Below, one piece after another: positions 53,231-62,820 of a stretch of DNA of 64,000 nt (position 1 is the stretch's first letter; every line of letters starts with the position of its first letter). Source of the stretch: Bacillota bacterium (GTDB lineage Bacteria > Bacillota > UBA4882 > UBA8346); contig JAKOTQ010000003.1 in NCBI GenBank assembly GCA_029776205.1, positions 1-64,000 on the forward strand, written 5' to 3'. Made by a program: the position numbers and the translations under genes. The notes beneath the pieces are model-generated. The model saw only the letters and a list, made by a program, of their open reading frames with translations. It did no database searches and was not told the origin of the DNA.

Positions 53231-53431
53231 GCTTATACCTCTTCATCGGCAATCGATATACTTCACGCGTTGCAATATAACCCCTACCTGGACTCTGTCT
53301 ATCGATATACCTATTCTGCCATAACTTCATTCATTAAAAAAGAACCACTGCTATAGATTTTTTGACGAAACGTGGTCCACTCAGACCCGAATTAAAATAA
53401 CTTCGGCAATTAAACTATGATTCCTGCCCTA
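53231..53431. other. Intergenic region upstream of the MocR gene
   Basis: Contains ATCGATATAC twice (ATCGATATACTTC at 53255 and TATCGATATACC at 53301), a 46-bp spaced direct repeat that could be a MocR operator. No gene. Confidence 0.4.
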
Positions 53432-53466
53432 AATAAAACCGCCTGGTCATCATACCAGACGGTTAG
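53432..53466 (-). terminator. Terminator after the CBS gene
   Basis: AACCGCCTGGT / ACCAGACGGTT stem, minus-strand tail TTTTATTT. Confidence 0.8.
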
Positions 53467-53492
53467 GATATTCATATTCGTATAATCAAGCG

Positions 53493-53933
53493 TTAATCCA
53501 TCTTTACCATCCGTAGCACCGGCACCTTTTCCTGATAGCGTTCTCTGGCAAAATACTCGATAATCTGACTCCGCCGGATAATCCCGATAAAAATACCGCT
53601 GTCATCGACGACCGGAATGAAATTTTGCATGATCGCCAACGAAATCAAATCTTCAATCTGGGCATTAATGTGGACGGGTTTATCATTTAAGCGTCTTGGA
53701 ATTTCCTCCAAAGGAACCCGCTCGGTCCCTTCAAAACTTAAACCGGGCGTATTTTTCATCTTTCGGAGCAAGTCGCCTTCTGTCAAAGTCCCCACATATC
53801 GGCCTTGGCTATCCACGATGGGGAGCGCAGTGTAGCGGTGATAATCCATCTTTTCCATTGCCTGTCGCATCGTTGATTTTAAAGGTAAATACACAACGTC
53901 TTTTTTAGGCAACAAAAAAAATGCAACATTCAT
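53493..53933 (-). CDS. CBS-domain pair protein
   Basis: 146 residues from ATG 53933 (GGGAAGAG upstream). Two CBS domains, about 3-60 (YTALPIVDSQGRYVGTLTEGDLL) and 80-140 (FIPVVDDSGIFIGIIRRSQII). Stand-alone CBS pairs bind adenine nucleotides and act as energy sensors. It resembles AcuB-like or YkuL-like stand-alone proteins. Monocistronic with a terminator. Confidence 0.88.
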   Translation of the reverse strand: MNVAFFLLPKKDVVYLPLKSTMRQAMEKMDYHRYTALPIVDSQGRYVGTLTEGDLLRKMKNTPGLSFEGTERVPLEEIPRRLNDKPVHINAQIEDLISLAIMQNFIPVVDDSGIFIGIIRRSQIIEYFARERYQEKVPVLRMVKMD

Positions 53934-54276
53934 GAACACTCTTCCTTCCCTCGTTTTATGAATTGCATTTCCAACCAGGGCTTTATCTTCGGCTCTTTGT
54001 CAAAACTGCCCCTTTTACAGTCTATGTGCCGAAGTCACAATCGTTCCATTAATTCTTTTTCACTTCTGTTCAACGAATTTTTCCTGATAAAGTTTCCAAC
54101 AAAATGCAGCATAAGCTCGAATTTTTAATTATCATTGTTTATTATAGTATTCGGTAGTTGGATTATAACTTTTGAGATAGAATTGGCCATTTCCAGCCAT
54201 TAATTTTTCTTTTCAAGTTTCTGAAAGCTATTTTTGGACTGGACTGATATAAATGCAAAGGTTTTATAGGTAGCCG
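53934..54276. other. Intergenic stretch without a gene
   Basis: AT-rich region upstream of the CBS gene, ending where the structured repeat copy B begins. Nothing else recognised. Confidence 0.5.
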
Positions 54277-54625
54277 TGAATGCGTTACTGAACACCCACA
54301 GCCGCTTTTTTACCGCCAAAAAAGCGACGCAAAAAGGCGCCGGAAAACCTAAGGTTTCCGGACCTTCCTCTAATTCATCCGGGGTTCTTGAATGTCTTCG
54401 CCATCCATGGCCTTTCGACTGTCAATCAAGCTAAGGCCTTCGACGGCGACCACAGTTTTTCATCCTTCAAAAGATGCGGCGCAGGCTCCATCCCTGGAGC
54501 CTTTGGTCAGCGATAGATTCGCCTATACAAGGAAAAATTGACATAAAAGTGGCCCGCCATGAATGGCGGGCCCGCGTCTTTGATTCCGGATGAATCACTG
54601 CCGTCGGCAGTCAGTATAGCCCTGA
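54277..54625 (+). repeat. Structured dispersed repeat, copy B (about 350 bp)
   Basis: Partner of 14592-14942. Shared hairpins include GGCTCCA-tccc-TGGAGCC (identical), GGCCCGCCAT-ATGGCGGGCC (stem extended relative to copy A), GATTC-cggat-GAATC (loop changed, stem kept) and ACTGCCG/CGGCAGT. Followed at 54627-54649 by a further GCCGCCG/CGGCGGC stem not present in copy A. No open frame of 60 codons crosses it. It lies between the start of the CBS gene and the end of asnS. Confidence 0.85.
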
Positions 54626-54701
54626 AGCCGCCGCAACGGATACGGCGGCTATAAAAGATCATAAACATACATTCTGTAAAAATTGCACGGTTAGAGCATT
54701 T

Positions 54702-56093
54702 TTAAAAATCTGCCGATTTAACCGTCCTCGGGAAGGAGACCACATCACGGATATTGCTCATACCGGTGATGTACATGATCGCCCGTTCAAATCCCAACCC
54801 GAACCCAGCGTGTTTGGTACCGCCGTATTTGCGGATATCAAGGTACCACCAATAATCTTCCGGCTTGAGTTTCAACTCGGCCATGCGTTTTTCCAGCCGG
54901 TCCAGGCGCTCTTCACGTTGACTGCCCCCAATAATCTCGCCAACTCCGGGAACCAGGCAATCCATTGCGGCAACCGTTTTCTCGTCATCATTCATCCGCA
55001 TATAGAATGCTTTGATATCCTTCGGATAGTCGGTTACAAATACCGGTTTTTTAAAGATTTGTTCGGTCAAATACCGTTCATGTTCCGTTTGGAGGTCTTT
55101 ACCCCATTCAACAGGATAGTCGAAACTGGTATTGGCTTTTTTCAGCAGTTCGATAGCTTCAGTATACGTCACATGGGCAAATTCGGAATTGACCACATTT
55201 TCAAGGCGGTCAAACAGTCCTTTATCGATAAAGTTATTGAAGAAACTCATCTCTTCTGGTGCATGTTCCAAACAGTAATTAATCAAATATTTTAGCATAT
55301 CCTCGGCCAGTTCCATATCATCTTCCAACGTCGCAAAGGCCATCTCAGGTTCGATCATCCAGAACTCAGCCGCATGCCGGGCCGTATTGGAATTTTCCGC
55401 CCGGAAGGTCGGGCCAAAGGTATAGACATTCCGGAAAGCCATACAATAGGTTTCCACTTCCAATTGGCCGCTGACCGTCAGATTCGTTTCTCTTCCAAAA
55501 AAGTCTTCTTTGAAATTGACCTCACCCGTATCCGTCAGCGGCGGATTTTTGGGATCTAATGTCGTTACCCGGAACATTTCGCCGGCTCCTTCACAGTCGC
55601 TTCCGGTGATGATCGGCGTATGTACATAAACGAAATTCCGTTCCTGAAAATATTTATGGATGGCATAAGCCGCCAAGGAGCGAATCCGAAACACCGCCGA
55701 AAAAGTATTGGTCCTTGGCCGTAAATGAGCAATCGTCCGTAAAAATTCGAAAGAATGGCGTTTTTTCTGCAACGGATACTCCGGCGGGCATTCGCCTTCA
55801 ATATGAACCTGTTCAGCTTTGAGTTCAAAGGGCTGTTTCGCTCCGGGACTTTCCACCAGCAAGCCGTCGACCACAATCGCTGACCCAACGCCCAGTTTCA
55901 CCACTTCTGCAAAGTTACTCAGAGAATCGTCGATTACAATTTGTAAATTGTTAAAGAATGATCCGTCATTCAACTCAATAAAACCAAAGGATTTCGAATC
56001 ACGAATGGTCCTGACCCATCCCGAAACCTGAATCCGTTGATTCATGTACGATGTTGCATCTTTAAACAATTGCCTTACCGTCACTTTATTCAT
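54702..56093 (-). CDS. asnS: Asparaginyl-tRNA synthetase
   Basis: 463 residues from ATG 56093 (GGAGGA seven bases upstream). N-terminal OB-fold anticodon domain (about 18-100: [18 protein letters not shown]), then a class II catalytic domain with motif 1 ([16 protein letters not shown]), motif 2 ([11 protein letters not shown]) and motif 3 ([15 protein letters not shown]). FRAENSNT and the GTKHAGFG end distinguish AsnRS from AspRS. Follows asnA by 22 bp, coupling Asn synthesis to its use. Confidence 0.95.
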   Translation of the reverse strand: MNKVTVRQLFKDATSYMNQRIQVSGWVRTIRDSKSFGFIELNDGSFFNNLQIVIDDSLSNFAEVVKLGVGSAIVVDGLLVESPGAKQPFELKAEQVHIEGECPPEYPLQKKRHSFEFLRTIAHLRPRTNTFSAVFRIRSLAAYAIHKYFQERNFVYVHTPIITGSDCEGAGEMFRVTTLDPKNPPLTDTGEVNFKEDFFGRETNLTVSGQLEVETYCMAFRNVYTFGPTFRAENSNTARHAAEFWMIEPEMAFATLEDDMELAEDMLKYLINYCLEHAPEEMSFFNNFIDKGLFDRLENVVNSEFAHVTYTEAIELLKKANTSFDYPVEWGKDLQTEHERYLTEQIFKKPVFVTDYPKDIKAFYMRMNDDEKTVAAMDCLVPGVGEIIGGSQREERLDRLEKRMAELKLKPEDYWWYLDIRKYGGTKHAGFGLGFERAIMYITGMSNIRDVVSFPRTVKSADF

Positions 56094-56115
56094 AATCTTT
56101 TCCTCCGTCCTTCCT

Positions 56116-57138
56116 CTAAAGTATTTGAATACCTGCCGCTTCGCAAGCATTAAGCATCTCTTTAGGCCATACCGAAGCCTGAACTTCCCCGATATGAGCT
56201 TTTTCTAAAAAGAACATGCAAATCCGGGACTGCCCGATACCGCCGCCGATAGTGTAAGGTAATTTCCCATCCAGCAAATCCCGATGGAACTGAAGTTCCA
56301 ACCGTTCCTCGCACCCGGCAATTTTCAACTGTTTCACCAAAGCATCTTCATCAACCCGGATCCCCATGGAAGACACCTCAAAGGCCCGCTCTAACACTGG
56401 ATACCAGAAAATAATATCGCCGTTTAAATCCCAATCATCATAATCCGGCGCCCGTCCGTCGTGAACCTTTCCGGAGGCCAACTGGCCGCCGATCTTCATC
56501 ACAAACACTGCTCCCTTTTCCCGGGCAATCCGATCTTCCCGTTCTTTCGGAGTGAGTTCGGGGTATAAATCTTCAAGTTCCTGGGTGGTAATAAAATGGA
56601 TCGTTTCAGGCAGCTTAACCGAAAGGACAGGATAAAGCTTCCTCAAATAGTCTTCCGTTTCCTTAAATACTTTATAAATCCGGCCAACCACGTTTTTCAA
56701 GGTGGCAATATTCCGCTCCGCTTTATCGATCACTAGCTCCCAATCCCATTGATCAACATAAATCGAATGAAGATTGTCCACATCTTCATCACGGCGGATA
56801 GCATTCATATCGGTATAAAGGCCTTCACCGATATGAAATCCGTATCTTCCCAGGGCCATCCGTTTCCACTTGGCCAGCGAATGCACAATTTCACAGGAAC
56901 TGCCATCCAGTGAACGCACGTCGAAAGTAACCGGCCGTTCGACTCCGTTTAAATTATCGTTTAATCCCGATTCCGGCTGTACGAACAAAGGCGCGGAAAC
57001 CCGGGTCAAATTCAATTCTTTGGCAAGTGCCGTTTCAAAAAAGTCTTTAATTCGTTTGATCGCAATTTCGGTTTCCCGCAAGTCCAACGATGATCGGTAC
57101 CCATCGGGCAAAATCAATTTCTCTAACATTTGCTCCAT
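56116..57138 (-). CDS. asnA: Aspartate--ammonia ligase (AsnA type)
   Basis: 340 residues, matching the ~330-residue AsnA family related to class II tRNA synthetases. Blocks: [59 protein letters not shown] and [14 protein letters not shown] near the end. Makes asparagine from aspartate and ammonia with ATP. First gene of asnA-asnS. I saw no T-box in the upstream region. Confidence 0.95.
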   Translation of the reverse strand: MEQMLEKLILPDGYRSSLDLRETEIAIKRIKDFFETALAKELNLTRVSAPLFVQPESGLNDNLNGVERPVTFDVRSLDGSSCEIVHSLAKWKRMALGRYGFHIGEGLYTDMNAIRRDEDVDNLHSIYVDQWDWELVIDKAERNIATLKNVVGRIYKVFKETEDYLRKLYPVLSVKLPETIHFITTQELEDLYPELTPKEREDRIAREKGAVFVMKIGGQLASGKVHDGRAPDYDDWDLNGDIIFWYPVLERAFEVSSMGIRVDEDALVKQLKIAGCEERLELQFHRDLLDGKLPYTIGGGIGQSRICMFFLEKAHIGEVQASVWPKEMLNACEAAGIQIL

Positions 57139-57548
57139 CGGTATGTCCCCTTACCTCAAAAAATTATCCATGATACCCAATGTAAAAAATTATACCACAG
57201 GCTAGCCATAGTTTGCCACCGATTTCCACGATTCTCTCCGCCAACCTTCCCAGCCCCCCTCTTGTTCCCAAACCTCTTTCAAGCTATAATAGATGGGTTG
57301 AAAAATGAGCGAACATAAATAGGAGACAGTAGTCAGTAGCTTCAAAATGGTTAACAATTGGGACAATGATAGTTATTAGGTTAAAGGCTAAAGTTTAAAA
57401 CTCTACTCATGCCTCGTGTCCAAAGAATGCACTGTGGACCAGCGTCAGAATCCAAAACCCGAATCTTTCTCCTGTCTCCTGACTCCTATCTCCTAACTCC
57501 TATACTTTTAACCGAAACCTTAATGCCAATAATCTGGAGGAATATACA
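57139..57548. repeat. Intergenic region with word repeats
   Basis: Divergent asnA/prfC spacer. GGAGACAGTAGTCAG (57322), CTCATGCCTCGTG (57404), TCTCCTGTCTCCTGACTCC (57471) and TATCTCCTAACTCC (57488). The same words appear at 39, 46, 60 kb. No gene seen. Confidence 0.7.
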
Positions 57549-59174
57549 GTGACGATTGCATCCGAACAACTTGTGCAGGAAATCAAACAGCGGCGGACCT
57601 TTGCGATTATTTCACATCCTGACGCCGGAAAAACCACCTTAACGGAGAAGCTGCTTCTCTACGGCGGAGCGATTCATCTAGCCGGTTCGGTCAAGGCGCG
57701 CAAAGCTCAAAAACATGCAGTTTCCGACTGGATGGAAATCGAGAAACAGCGCGGTATTTCCGTAACATCCAGCGTATTGCAGTTTGAATACGAAGGTTAC
57801 AAGATCAACATCCTGGATACCCCGGGGCATCAGGATTTCAGCGAAGATACTTACCGCACTCTAATGGCTGCCGACAGTGCCGTCATGTTGATCGACGTTG
57901 CCAAAGGCGTCGAAGCGCAGACCATTAAACTGTTTAAAGTATGTAAACAGCGGGGTATTCCCGTCTTCACCTTTGTCAACAAATTGGACCGTAACGGCAA
58001 AAATCCCTTTGAACTCATGGAAGAGATCGAAAAGGTGCTTGGTATTAACTCCTACCCAATGAACTGGCCTATCGGTATTGACGGAGAATATCGCGGGGTC
58101 TACAACCGACAATTATCCCAAATTGAACTTTTCGACAGTACCGGGACCCACGGCCAATGGGCTTTGCCCTCCACCGTCGGCAGCGTTCACGATCCGGCTT
58201 TTCGGGAAATTTTAGGCGAAGAGATCTATGAATCCCTCTGTAATGATATTGAATTATTGGATACAGCCGGTGAAAGTTTCGATACTGAAAAAATTGCCCG
58301 CGGAGAATTAACCCCCATGTTTTTCGGCAGCGCCATGACGAATTTCGGCGTCAAACCCTTTCTGGAGCAATACCTGAAACTGGCGCCGCCGCCATCACCA
58401 CGCAACAGCAATATCGGAATGATTGAGCCGGAATCCGAAGAATTTTCCGCCTTTGTCTTTAAGATTCAAGCCAACATGAACCCGGCTCACCGGGATCGGT
58501 TGGCCTTCGCCCGAATTTGCTCCGGTAAATTTACCCGAGGCATGACCGTCTTTCATATGCAAAGCGGAAAAACCATAAAATTAGCTCAACCCCAGCAATT
58601 CATGGCCCAGGAACGAACGATCGTCGAAGAAGCATATCCCGGCGATATTGTGGGATTGTTCGATCCCGGCATCTTTGGCATCGGCGATACGCTCTGTAGT
58701 GAAAGCCGAAAATTCCGCTTTGAGGATTTCCCGGTATTCCCTCCGGAGCAGTTTGCTAGAGTTCAACCGAAGGACACTATGAAACGAAAGCAATTCATCA
58801 AAGGCGTCACCCAGCTAACCCAGGAAGGTGCAGTCCAGCTCTTTAAGCAACCGGATAGCGGCTTTGAGTCCTTTATAATCGGAGTCGTCGGAACGCTCCA
58901 ATTTGAAGTCTTCGAGCACCGTCTCCGCCATGAATATGGTGTGGAAATTCAACTGCAACACCTTCCTTATATTGCAGCCCGATGGTTGTTTGGCAAAGAC
59001 ATCACCGCCAAATCCAAGATTAATCTTCTGGGTGACCTGCTGGTTGAAGATAATTTCGGACTCCCTGTCGGTTTATTCCGCAGCGAATGGGCTTTACGGC
59101 AGGCCATGGAGAAAAACCCTAACATTCAATTTTTACCGGCTCCGCCCCGCGGAATATCGAGCGAAGAAGAATAA
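57549..59174 (+). CDS. prfC: Peptide chain release factor 3
   Basis: 541 residues with GTG start (GGAGG eight bases upstream). Translational GTPase: P-loop HPDAGKTT (23-30), switch I GISVTSS, DTPGHQDFSED, NKLD, then domains II-III of the RF3 type (RKFRFEDFPVFPPEQFARV, KQFIKGVTQLTQEGAVQLF). The HAVSDWMEIEKQRGISVTSSV segment is diagnostic of RF3 versus EF-G. Recycles RF1/RF2 after termination. Monocistronic. Confidence 0.96.
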   Translation: MTIASEQLVQEIKQRRTFAIISHPDAGKTTLTEKLLLYGGAIHLAGSVKARKAQKHAVSDWMEIEKQRGISVTSSVLQFEYEGYKINILDTPGHQDFSEDTYRTLMAADSAVMLIDVAKGVEAQTIKLFKVCKQRGIPVFTFVNKLDRNGKNPFELMEEIEKVLGINSYPMNWPIGIDGEYRGVYNRQLSQIELFDSTGTHGQWALPSTVGSVHDPAFREILGEEIYESLCNDIELLDTAGESFDTEKIARGELTPMFFGSAMTNFGVKPFLEQYLKLAPPPSPRNSNIGMIEPESEEFSAFVFKIQANMNPAHRDRLAFARICSGKFTRGMTVFHMQSGKTIKLAQPQQFMAQERTIVEEAYPGDIVGLFDPGIFGIGDTLCSESRKFRFEDFPVFPPEQFARVQPKDTMKRKQFIKGVTQLTQEGAVQLFKQPDSGFESFIIGVVGTLQFEVFEHRLRHEYGVEIQLQHLPYIAARWLFGKDITAKSKINLLGDLLVEDNFGLPVGLFRSEWALRQAMEKNPNIQFLPAPPRGISSEEE

Positions 59175-59186
59175 TTTAGCAATTTC

Positions 59187-59223
59187 AAAGCGGCTGTTTT
59201 CAACCAGCCGCTATATTTTTTAC
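59187..59223 (+). terminator. Terminator after prfC
   Basis: AGCGGCTG / CAGCCGCT stem followed by ATATTTTTTA. Confidence 0.85.
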
Positions 59224-59304
59224 AAAATTTTAACAAAACTCTAAATCGTGAAGCCTAGTTTACCGATAATTAAATTAAGGTTAGTATTAAGGAGGTAAAC
59301 CAGG

Positions 59305-60006
59305 ATGTCTCTTTCCAAAGAACCTTTAACCCATCCAGATATGGTTTACAGTATATCTTCTTCCATCGAAGAGTTTCCATTTATGGAACCTTTAAGTTTA
59401 ACCCAAGCCCAACTGCTTCATAGCACTTTGAACGAAGTGAAGCGAAGCTTAAATCTTCCATTCGGTTCCTCTCTAGGGCATTTACCAATCAATGAAATCA
59501 TCGGTATTTATCTGGCTCACGCTTGGATGAAAGCCAAGTTGGTCATTCAGCATCACTCCTTCTCCGAAAAAACAGCTGCAAGTTTTATGGCTGCCGTTGA
59601 AAGCCTCATCGACCAAAAAATCGAACAGATTTTTGCCCAACGACAGCAATATATTTTCCATCAAGACAAAAACCGTGCAAATCCGAAATTGTCCACATTC
59701 AGCCGAAGCCAGATCGAAACAGCCATGAGACAATTGACCGCAGTGATGGACATTCCCGCATCTCAATTTCACCAAAACTACCTGAACCTAATTCAAATTT
59801 TCCACGACCGGTTCCTGAAAGCTTCACGCAAGATAAACTATTTAAGGCCCAGTGATATCCCGTGCTCTCCGGCTGATAAGTTAACAACGCCCCCGGCAGA
59901 GAAATTATTCGAATCTCTGATGGATCAGCTCATTAAAGATTGGAATCAATTCGTTCAGAGACTAGCTCAAATTGATGCAGCTTATTACATTATTCTTAGG
60001 AAATAA
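59305..60006 (+). CDS. Hypothetical protein, 233 residues
   Basis: Strong AAGGAGGT site before the ATG. Soluble, mostly helical, with no signal peptide or TM segment; many Gln and His residues and conserved-looking helix LPINEIIGIYLAHAWMKAKLV. No family recognised. It has its own promoter space (130 bp after prfC terminator) and terminator, so it is a single-gene unit. Confidence 0.65.
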   Translation: MSLSKEPLTHPDMVYSISSSIEEFPFMEPLSLTQAQLLHSTLNEVKRSLNLPFGSSLGHLPINEIIGIYLAHAWMKAKLVIQHHSFSEKTAASFMAAVESLIDQKIEQIFAQRQQYIFHQDKNRANPKLSTFSRSQIETAMRQLTAVMDIPASQFHQNYLNLIQIFHDRFLKASRKINYLRPSDIPCSPADKLTTPPAEKLFESLMDQLIKDWNQFVQRLAQIDAAYYIILRK

Positions 60007-60017
60007 ACGGTAATAAA

Positions 60018-60053
60018 TTAAAAGAGTATCGCTTTCAGCGATACTCTTTTTTA
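60018..60053. terminator. Bidirectional terminator
   Basis: Perfect 14-bp stem AAAAGAGTATCGCT / AGCGATACTCTTTT with TTC loop between converging genes. Confidence 0.92.
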
Positions 60054-60075
60054 ATGCATTTGATGAATACGATCT

Positions 60076-60411
60076 TTACTTCGCCAGAAAATCTTCCCGA
60101 TAGGGCGTAAAGATATCCAGCAAAATTCCTTTTTTCAGGCAACGGCAGCCATGGACGACATTCGGCAGTTTATAAAGGGTATCCCCTTTTTTGACGATAT
60201 TTTTCTCACCGCCAATTTCAAATTCAAATTCGCCTTCCAACACATAGGAAAGCTGGGTATGAGGATGTTGATGTAAAGCACCGATAGCCCCTTCCTCAAA
60301 ATGCACTTCAACCGCCATCAGATTCTCGCCATAAGCCAAAATCTTCCGACGGACTCCTTCCCCGGCTGGTTGAAACTCACATTCATCTCCAAAAACAAAT
60401 GGTTTATTCAT
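60076..60411 (-). CDS. Cupin-domain protein
   Basis: 111 residues. Single cupin barrel: metal-binding motif 1 GALHQHPHTQLSYVLEGEFEFE (His-x-His then Glu) and motif 2 PNVVHGCRCLKKG with His. Close to small KdgF-like or sugar-related cupins. Function not assignable from sequence. Ribosome site AGGAGGA. Ends at the shared terminator. Confidence 0.88.
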   Translation of the reverse strand: MNKPFVFGDECEFQPAGEGVRRKILAYGENLMAVEVHFEEGAIGALHQHPHTQLSYVLEGEFEFEIGGEKNIVKKGDTLYKLPNVVHGCRCLKKGILLDIFTPYREDFLAK

Positions 60412-60439
60412 AGCGATTCCTCCTCGTAAATTGATACGA

Positions 60440-60688
60440 TAAGTTTAAGGTTCATAGTACATAGGGCACAGTTCACAGTACACAGACATGAGGCACGAGG
60501 CGTGAGTATAGTTTACATCTTAAGTTGACAATTAAACGATTAGGTGCTTGGCTTTAGTTCATAGTTCATATAAAGTTCGAGCTTTAACCTTATCCCTTTA
60601 CACTTAACTGTAAACCGTCCACTGTCTCAACTGTCTAAACAGTCAACTATTTTAAGCTCCTAACTACTATCTCCTGTCTCCTAATCCA
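60440..60688. repeat. Intergenic word-repeat cluster
   Basis: GGCACAGTTCACAGTACACAG (60458; reverse complement of the CTGTGAACTGTG word), CATGAGGCACGAGGCGTGAG (60487), TTCATAGTTCATA (60557), CCCTTTACACTTAACTG (60595), ACTGTCTCAACTGTC and CTCCTGTCTCCTAATCC (60668). Fills the spacer between the HAD and cupin genes. Confidence 0.75.
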
Positions 60689-61324
60689 TTATTTTTTCCG
60701 GTAACTTTCAACAATCCTTAAAATCTCTTCAGGCGTTTCCACGATAAAATCCGGCGAAGCATGAGCCACAGAATGCAACAGATCGAGACCCCAGTTGACC
60801 CAGATTACCGGAATTCCGATTTTCTTACAGGCCATAATATCCCGATGCTCGTCACCAATATAAATTACATCCGTATTGACGAGCCGGTTTTTCTTTAAAA
60901 AACTACGTAACATCTTATCTTTGCCGTAAATATGGCTGGAACAAATCACTTGCTCAATATCAAGGGAATGTTTATGGATAAAATCCCGAATATTCTGCTC
61001 TGAGTTGGAGGAAATGACTGCAATTCCATAGCCTCGCTCCGAAAGTTCCTTTAATAATTCTTTCATTCCGGGGAAAAGCGTCAAATGTTTCATCGATTCC
61101 TGATAAAGCCCGTAAAATTCACCAGCCAAAAACGGAATCCGAAACATGGGCACCCGCAGGAACCGACACCGTTCGGCAATTGAGAGAGCCCGAAAATGTT
61201 CGAGGTCTTCCGGATTCATTCGATTAAAGCCATGTCTTTCCGCCAGCCGATTATAAGCTGACATCGCCACTTCCTTGGAATCTGCTAAAGTTCCATCGAA
61301 ATCAAAGATGATATATTTGAGCAT
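60689..61324 (-). CDS. HAD-superfamily phosphatase
   Basis: 211 residues: motif I DFDGTLADS (8-16), motif II SSN at about 105, Lys in GKDKML, motif III IGDEHRDIMACKKIG. Cap domain is the helical C1 type. The GDEHRDI form (with EHRD in place of the usual SxxDxxxG context) is typical of the phosphoglycolate-phosphatase-like branch. Substrate unknown. Start has AAGGAG upstream. Confidence 0.85.
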   Translation of the reverse strand: MLKYIIFDFDGTLADSKEVAMSAYNRLAERHGFNRMNPEDLEHFRALSIAERCRFLRVPMFRIPFLAGEFYGLYQESMKHLTLFPGMKELLKELSERGYGIAVISSNSEQNIRDFIHKHSLDIEQVICSSHIYGKDKMLRSFLKKNRLVNTDVIYIGDEHRDIMACKKIGIPVIWVNWGLDLLHSVAHASPDFIVETPEEILRIVESYRKK

Positions 61325-61418
61325 ATTTTCTCCTTCTATTTAAAAAAACAGTAAAATCAAAAATTCAATATCTCCTGATTATTTCCTGCTTGAAAAAGAA
61401 AAAGAAATTGAAAATATC

Positions 61419-61448
61419 TGATGATTTTACCGATTTTTGCACATACTA
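61419..61448 (+). promoter_or_regulatory. Sigma-G-like promoter for sspH
   Basis: CATACTA at 61442-61448 is the exact sigma-G -10 consensus; TGATGA at 61419-61424 is a fair -35 with a 17-bp spacer. It lies 48 bp upstream of the sspH start. Confidence 0.6.
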
Positions 61449-61495
61449 TAGAATACTCTGCTTCAAATAACTCGATGATAAAGGAGAACTAGGCA

Positions 61496-61669
61496 ATGGA
61501 CATCGAACGGGTTAAAGAAATTATCGAAAGCGATGCTGAAATCGATGTTTTTTATCACAATGCCCCTGTTTGGATCGAACATATCGTTGACGGAGAAACC
61601 GTAAGCGTCAGTTTCTTAGACAGTAAAGAAAAGGGGCTGGTTCAAGCCGATCAATTGGAAGAAAGTTAA
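61496..61669 (+). CDS. sspH: Small acid-soluble spore protein, H type
   Basis: 57 residues, below usual gene-finding size cutoffs. Begins MDIERVKEIIES, the SspH signature (M-x-x-x-R-V/A-K-E-I), followed by a small beta domain (VFYHNAPVWIEHIV, TVSVSFLD). AAGGAG lies nine bases before the ATG, and a sigma-G-like promoter sits upstream, as expected for forespore expression. SspH is a minor spore-core SASP of unclear role, distinct from the DNA-binding alpha/beta SASPs. Confidence 0.87.
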   Translation: MDIERVKEIIESDAEIDVFYHNAPVWIEHIVDGETVSVSFLDSKEKGLVQADQLEES

Positions 61670-61827
61670 CGAAAGATCAAAGTTCGCCCTCACCATCGCC
61701 GGGATTAACGCCAACTGGCGGCAAACCCGCTGATCTCCTTTGAATATCCAGTCCCGTACAGTTATCATGTCCAAACCTTCAAAACTATGATAAAATGAGC
61801 TGGAGATCATGGTAATGAGGGTAATCG

Positions 61828-62646
61828 ATGCGACCTTTTTTAAAGTGGGCCGGCGGAAAATATCGCTTAACTAAACGGATCAACGAAAAACTCCCACCGG
61901 GAAACCGGTTGCTTGAACCTTTTGCGGGAAGTTGCGCAGTTTCGCTCAATGCGGACTACCCCGATTATTGGCTGAACGACATCAATCCCGATCTCATCAA
62001 TTTGTATCAGACCCTTCAGCAACACGGATGGCCTTTTATCGAGGTTTGCCGGCAATATTTTATTCCGGCTAATAATACTCCTGAGAAATATTATGAACTT
62101 CGGGACCGGTTTAACCGCGAGACCGATCCGGTAATCAAGGCTGCCTTATTTTTATACCTAAACCGCCATGGTTACAACGGATTATCCCGTTATAACCAAA
62201 AAGGCCATTTTAATGTCCCGTTCGGCCGGTTTAAAAAACCTTATTTCCCCGAAACCGAACTTCATTATTTCTACAAAAAGTTTAGGCACGCACAATTTAC
62301 AGCAGTGGATTTCGAGGAGATTATCCTTTCGGCCCAGCCTGGCGATGTCATTTACTGCGATCCTCCCTATGCCCCTATCAATCAGACATCCAATTTCACA
62401 TCGTATAGTGCAGGGGGATTTAACCAGGCTGAACAGCTTCGTCTGGCCAATGTGGCTGCTATAGCAGCATCCAAAGGAGTGACTGTCGTTATATCCAACC
62501 ATTACAGTAACTTTGTCATGGAAATCTACAGCCAAGCCAACATCGAAACCTTTCCAGTCCGCCGTTTAATCAGTTGTAACGGAGAACGTCGCCGACAAGT
62601 CGATGAAGTATTGGCCGTATTTGAGCCCTTGTCTCACGATAATTAA
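61828..62646 (+). CDS. dam: Dam-like DNA adenine methyltransferase (D12 class)
   Basis: 272 residues, close to E. coli Dam (278). Motif I-like FLKWAGGKYRL and FAGSCAVSLN, catalytic DPPY at 178-181 (VIYCDPPYAP), and target-recognition segment NRHGYNGLSRYNQKGHFNVPFG, as in GATC methylases. No restriction partner is adjacent, so it looks like an orphan methylase; recognition of GATC is inferred from family. Ribosome site GAGGGT. Confidence 0.9.
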   Translation: MRPFLKWAGGKYRLTKRINEKLPPGNRLLEPFAGSCAVSLNADYPDYWLNDINPDLINLYQTLQQHGWPFIEVCRQYFIPANNTPEKYYELRDRFNRETDPVIKAALFLYLNRHGYNGLSRYNQKGHFNVPFGRFKKPYFPETELHYFYKKFRHAQFTAVDFEEIILSAQPGDVIYCDPPYAPINQTSNFTSYSAGGFNQAEQLRLANVAAIAASKGVTVVISNHYSNFVMEIYSQANIETFPVRRLISCNGERRRQVDEVLAVFEPLSHDN

Positions 62647-62820
62647 AAATATAAAGCTTTACATTTCCTGTGGGTTGTGTTATTCTTAAAGTCGCTCAGT
62701 TCATAGTTTAGTGGTTACAGATTAGATTATTTACCCTTCTCATTGTATTTGCTCCATGACAGGGAAAATAACAGGTCTCCCTATACGGACAGAGCAAATC
62801 AAATTTGAGGAGGTTTTTTT

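Noticed and set aside
57139-57548. T-box leader before asnA
   Set aside because: No T-box core sequence, specifier loop or terminator hairpin could be found on the minus strand; the same check before ilvE was negative.
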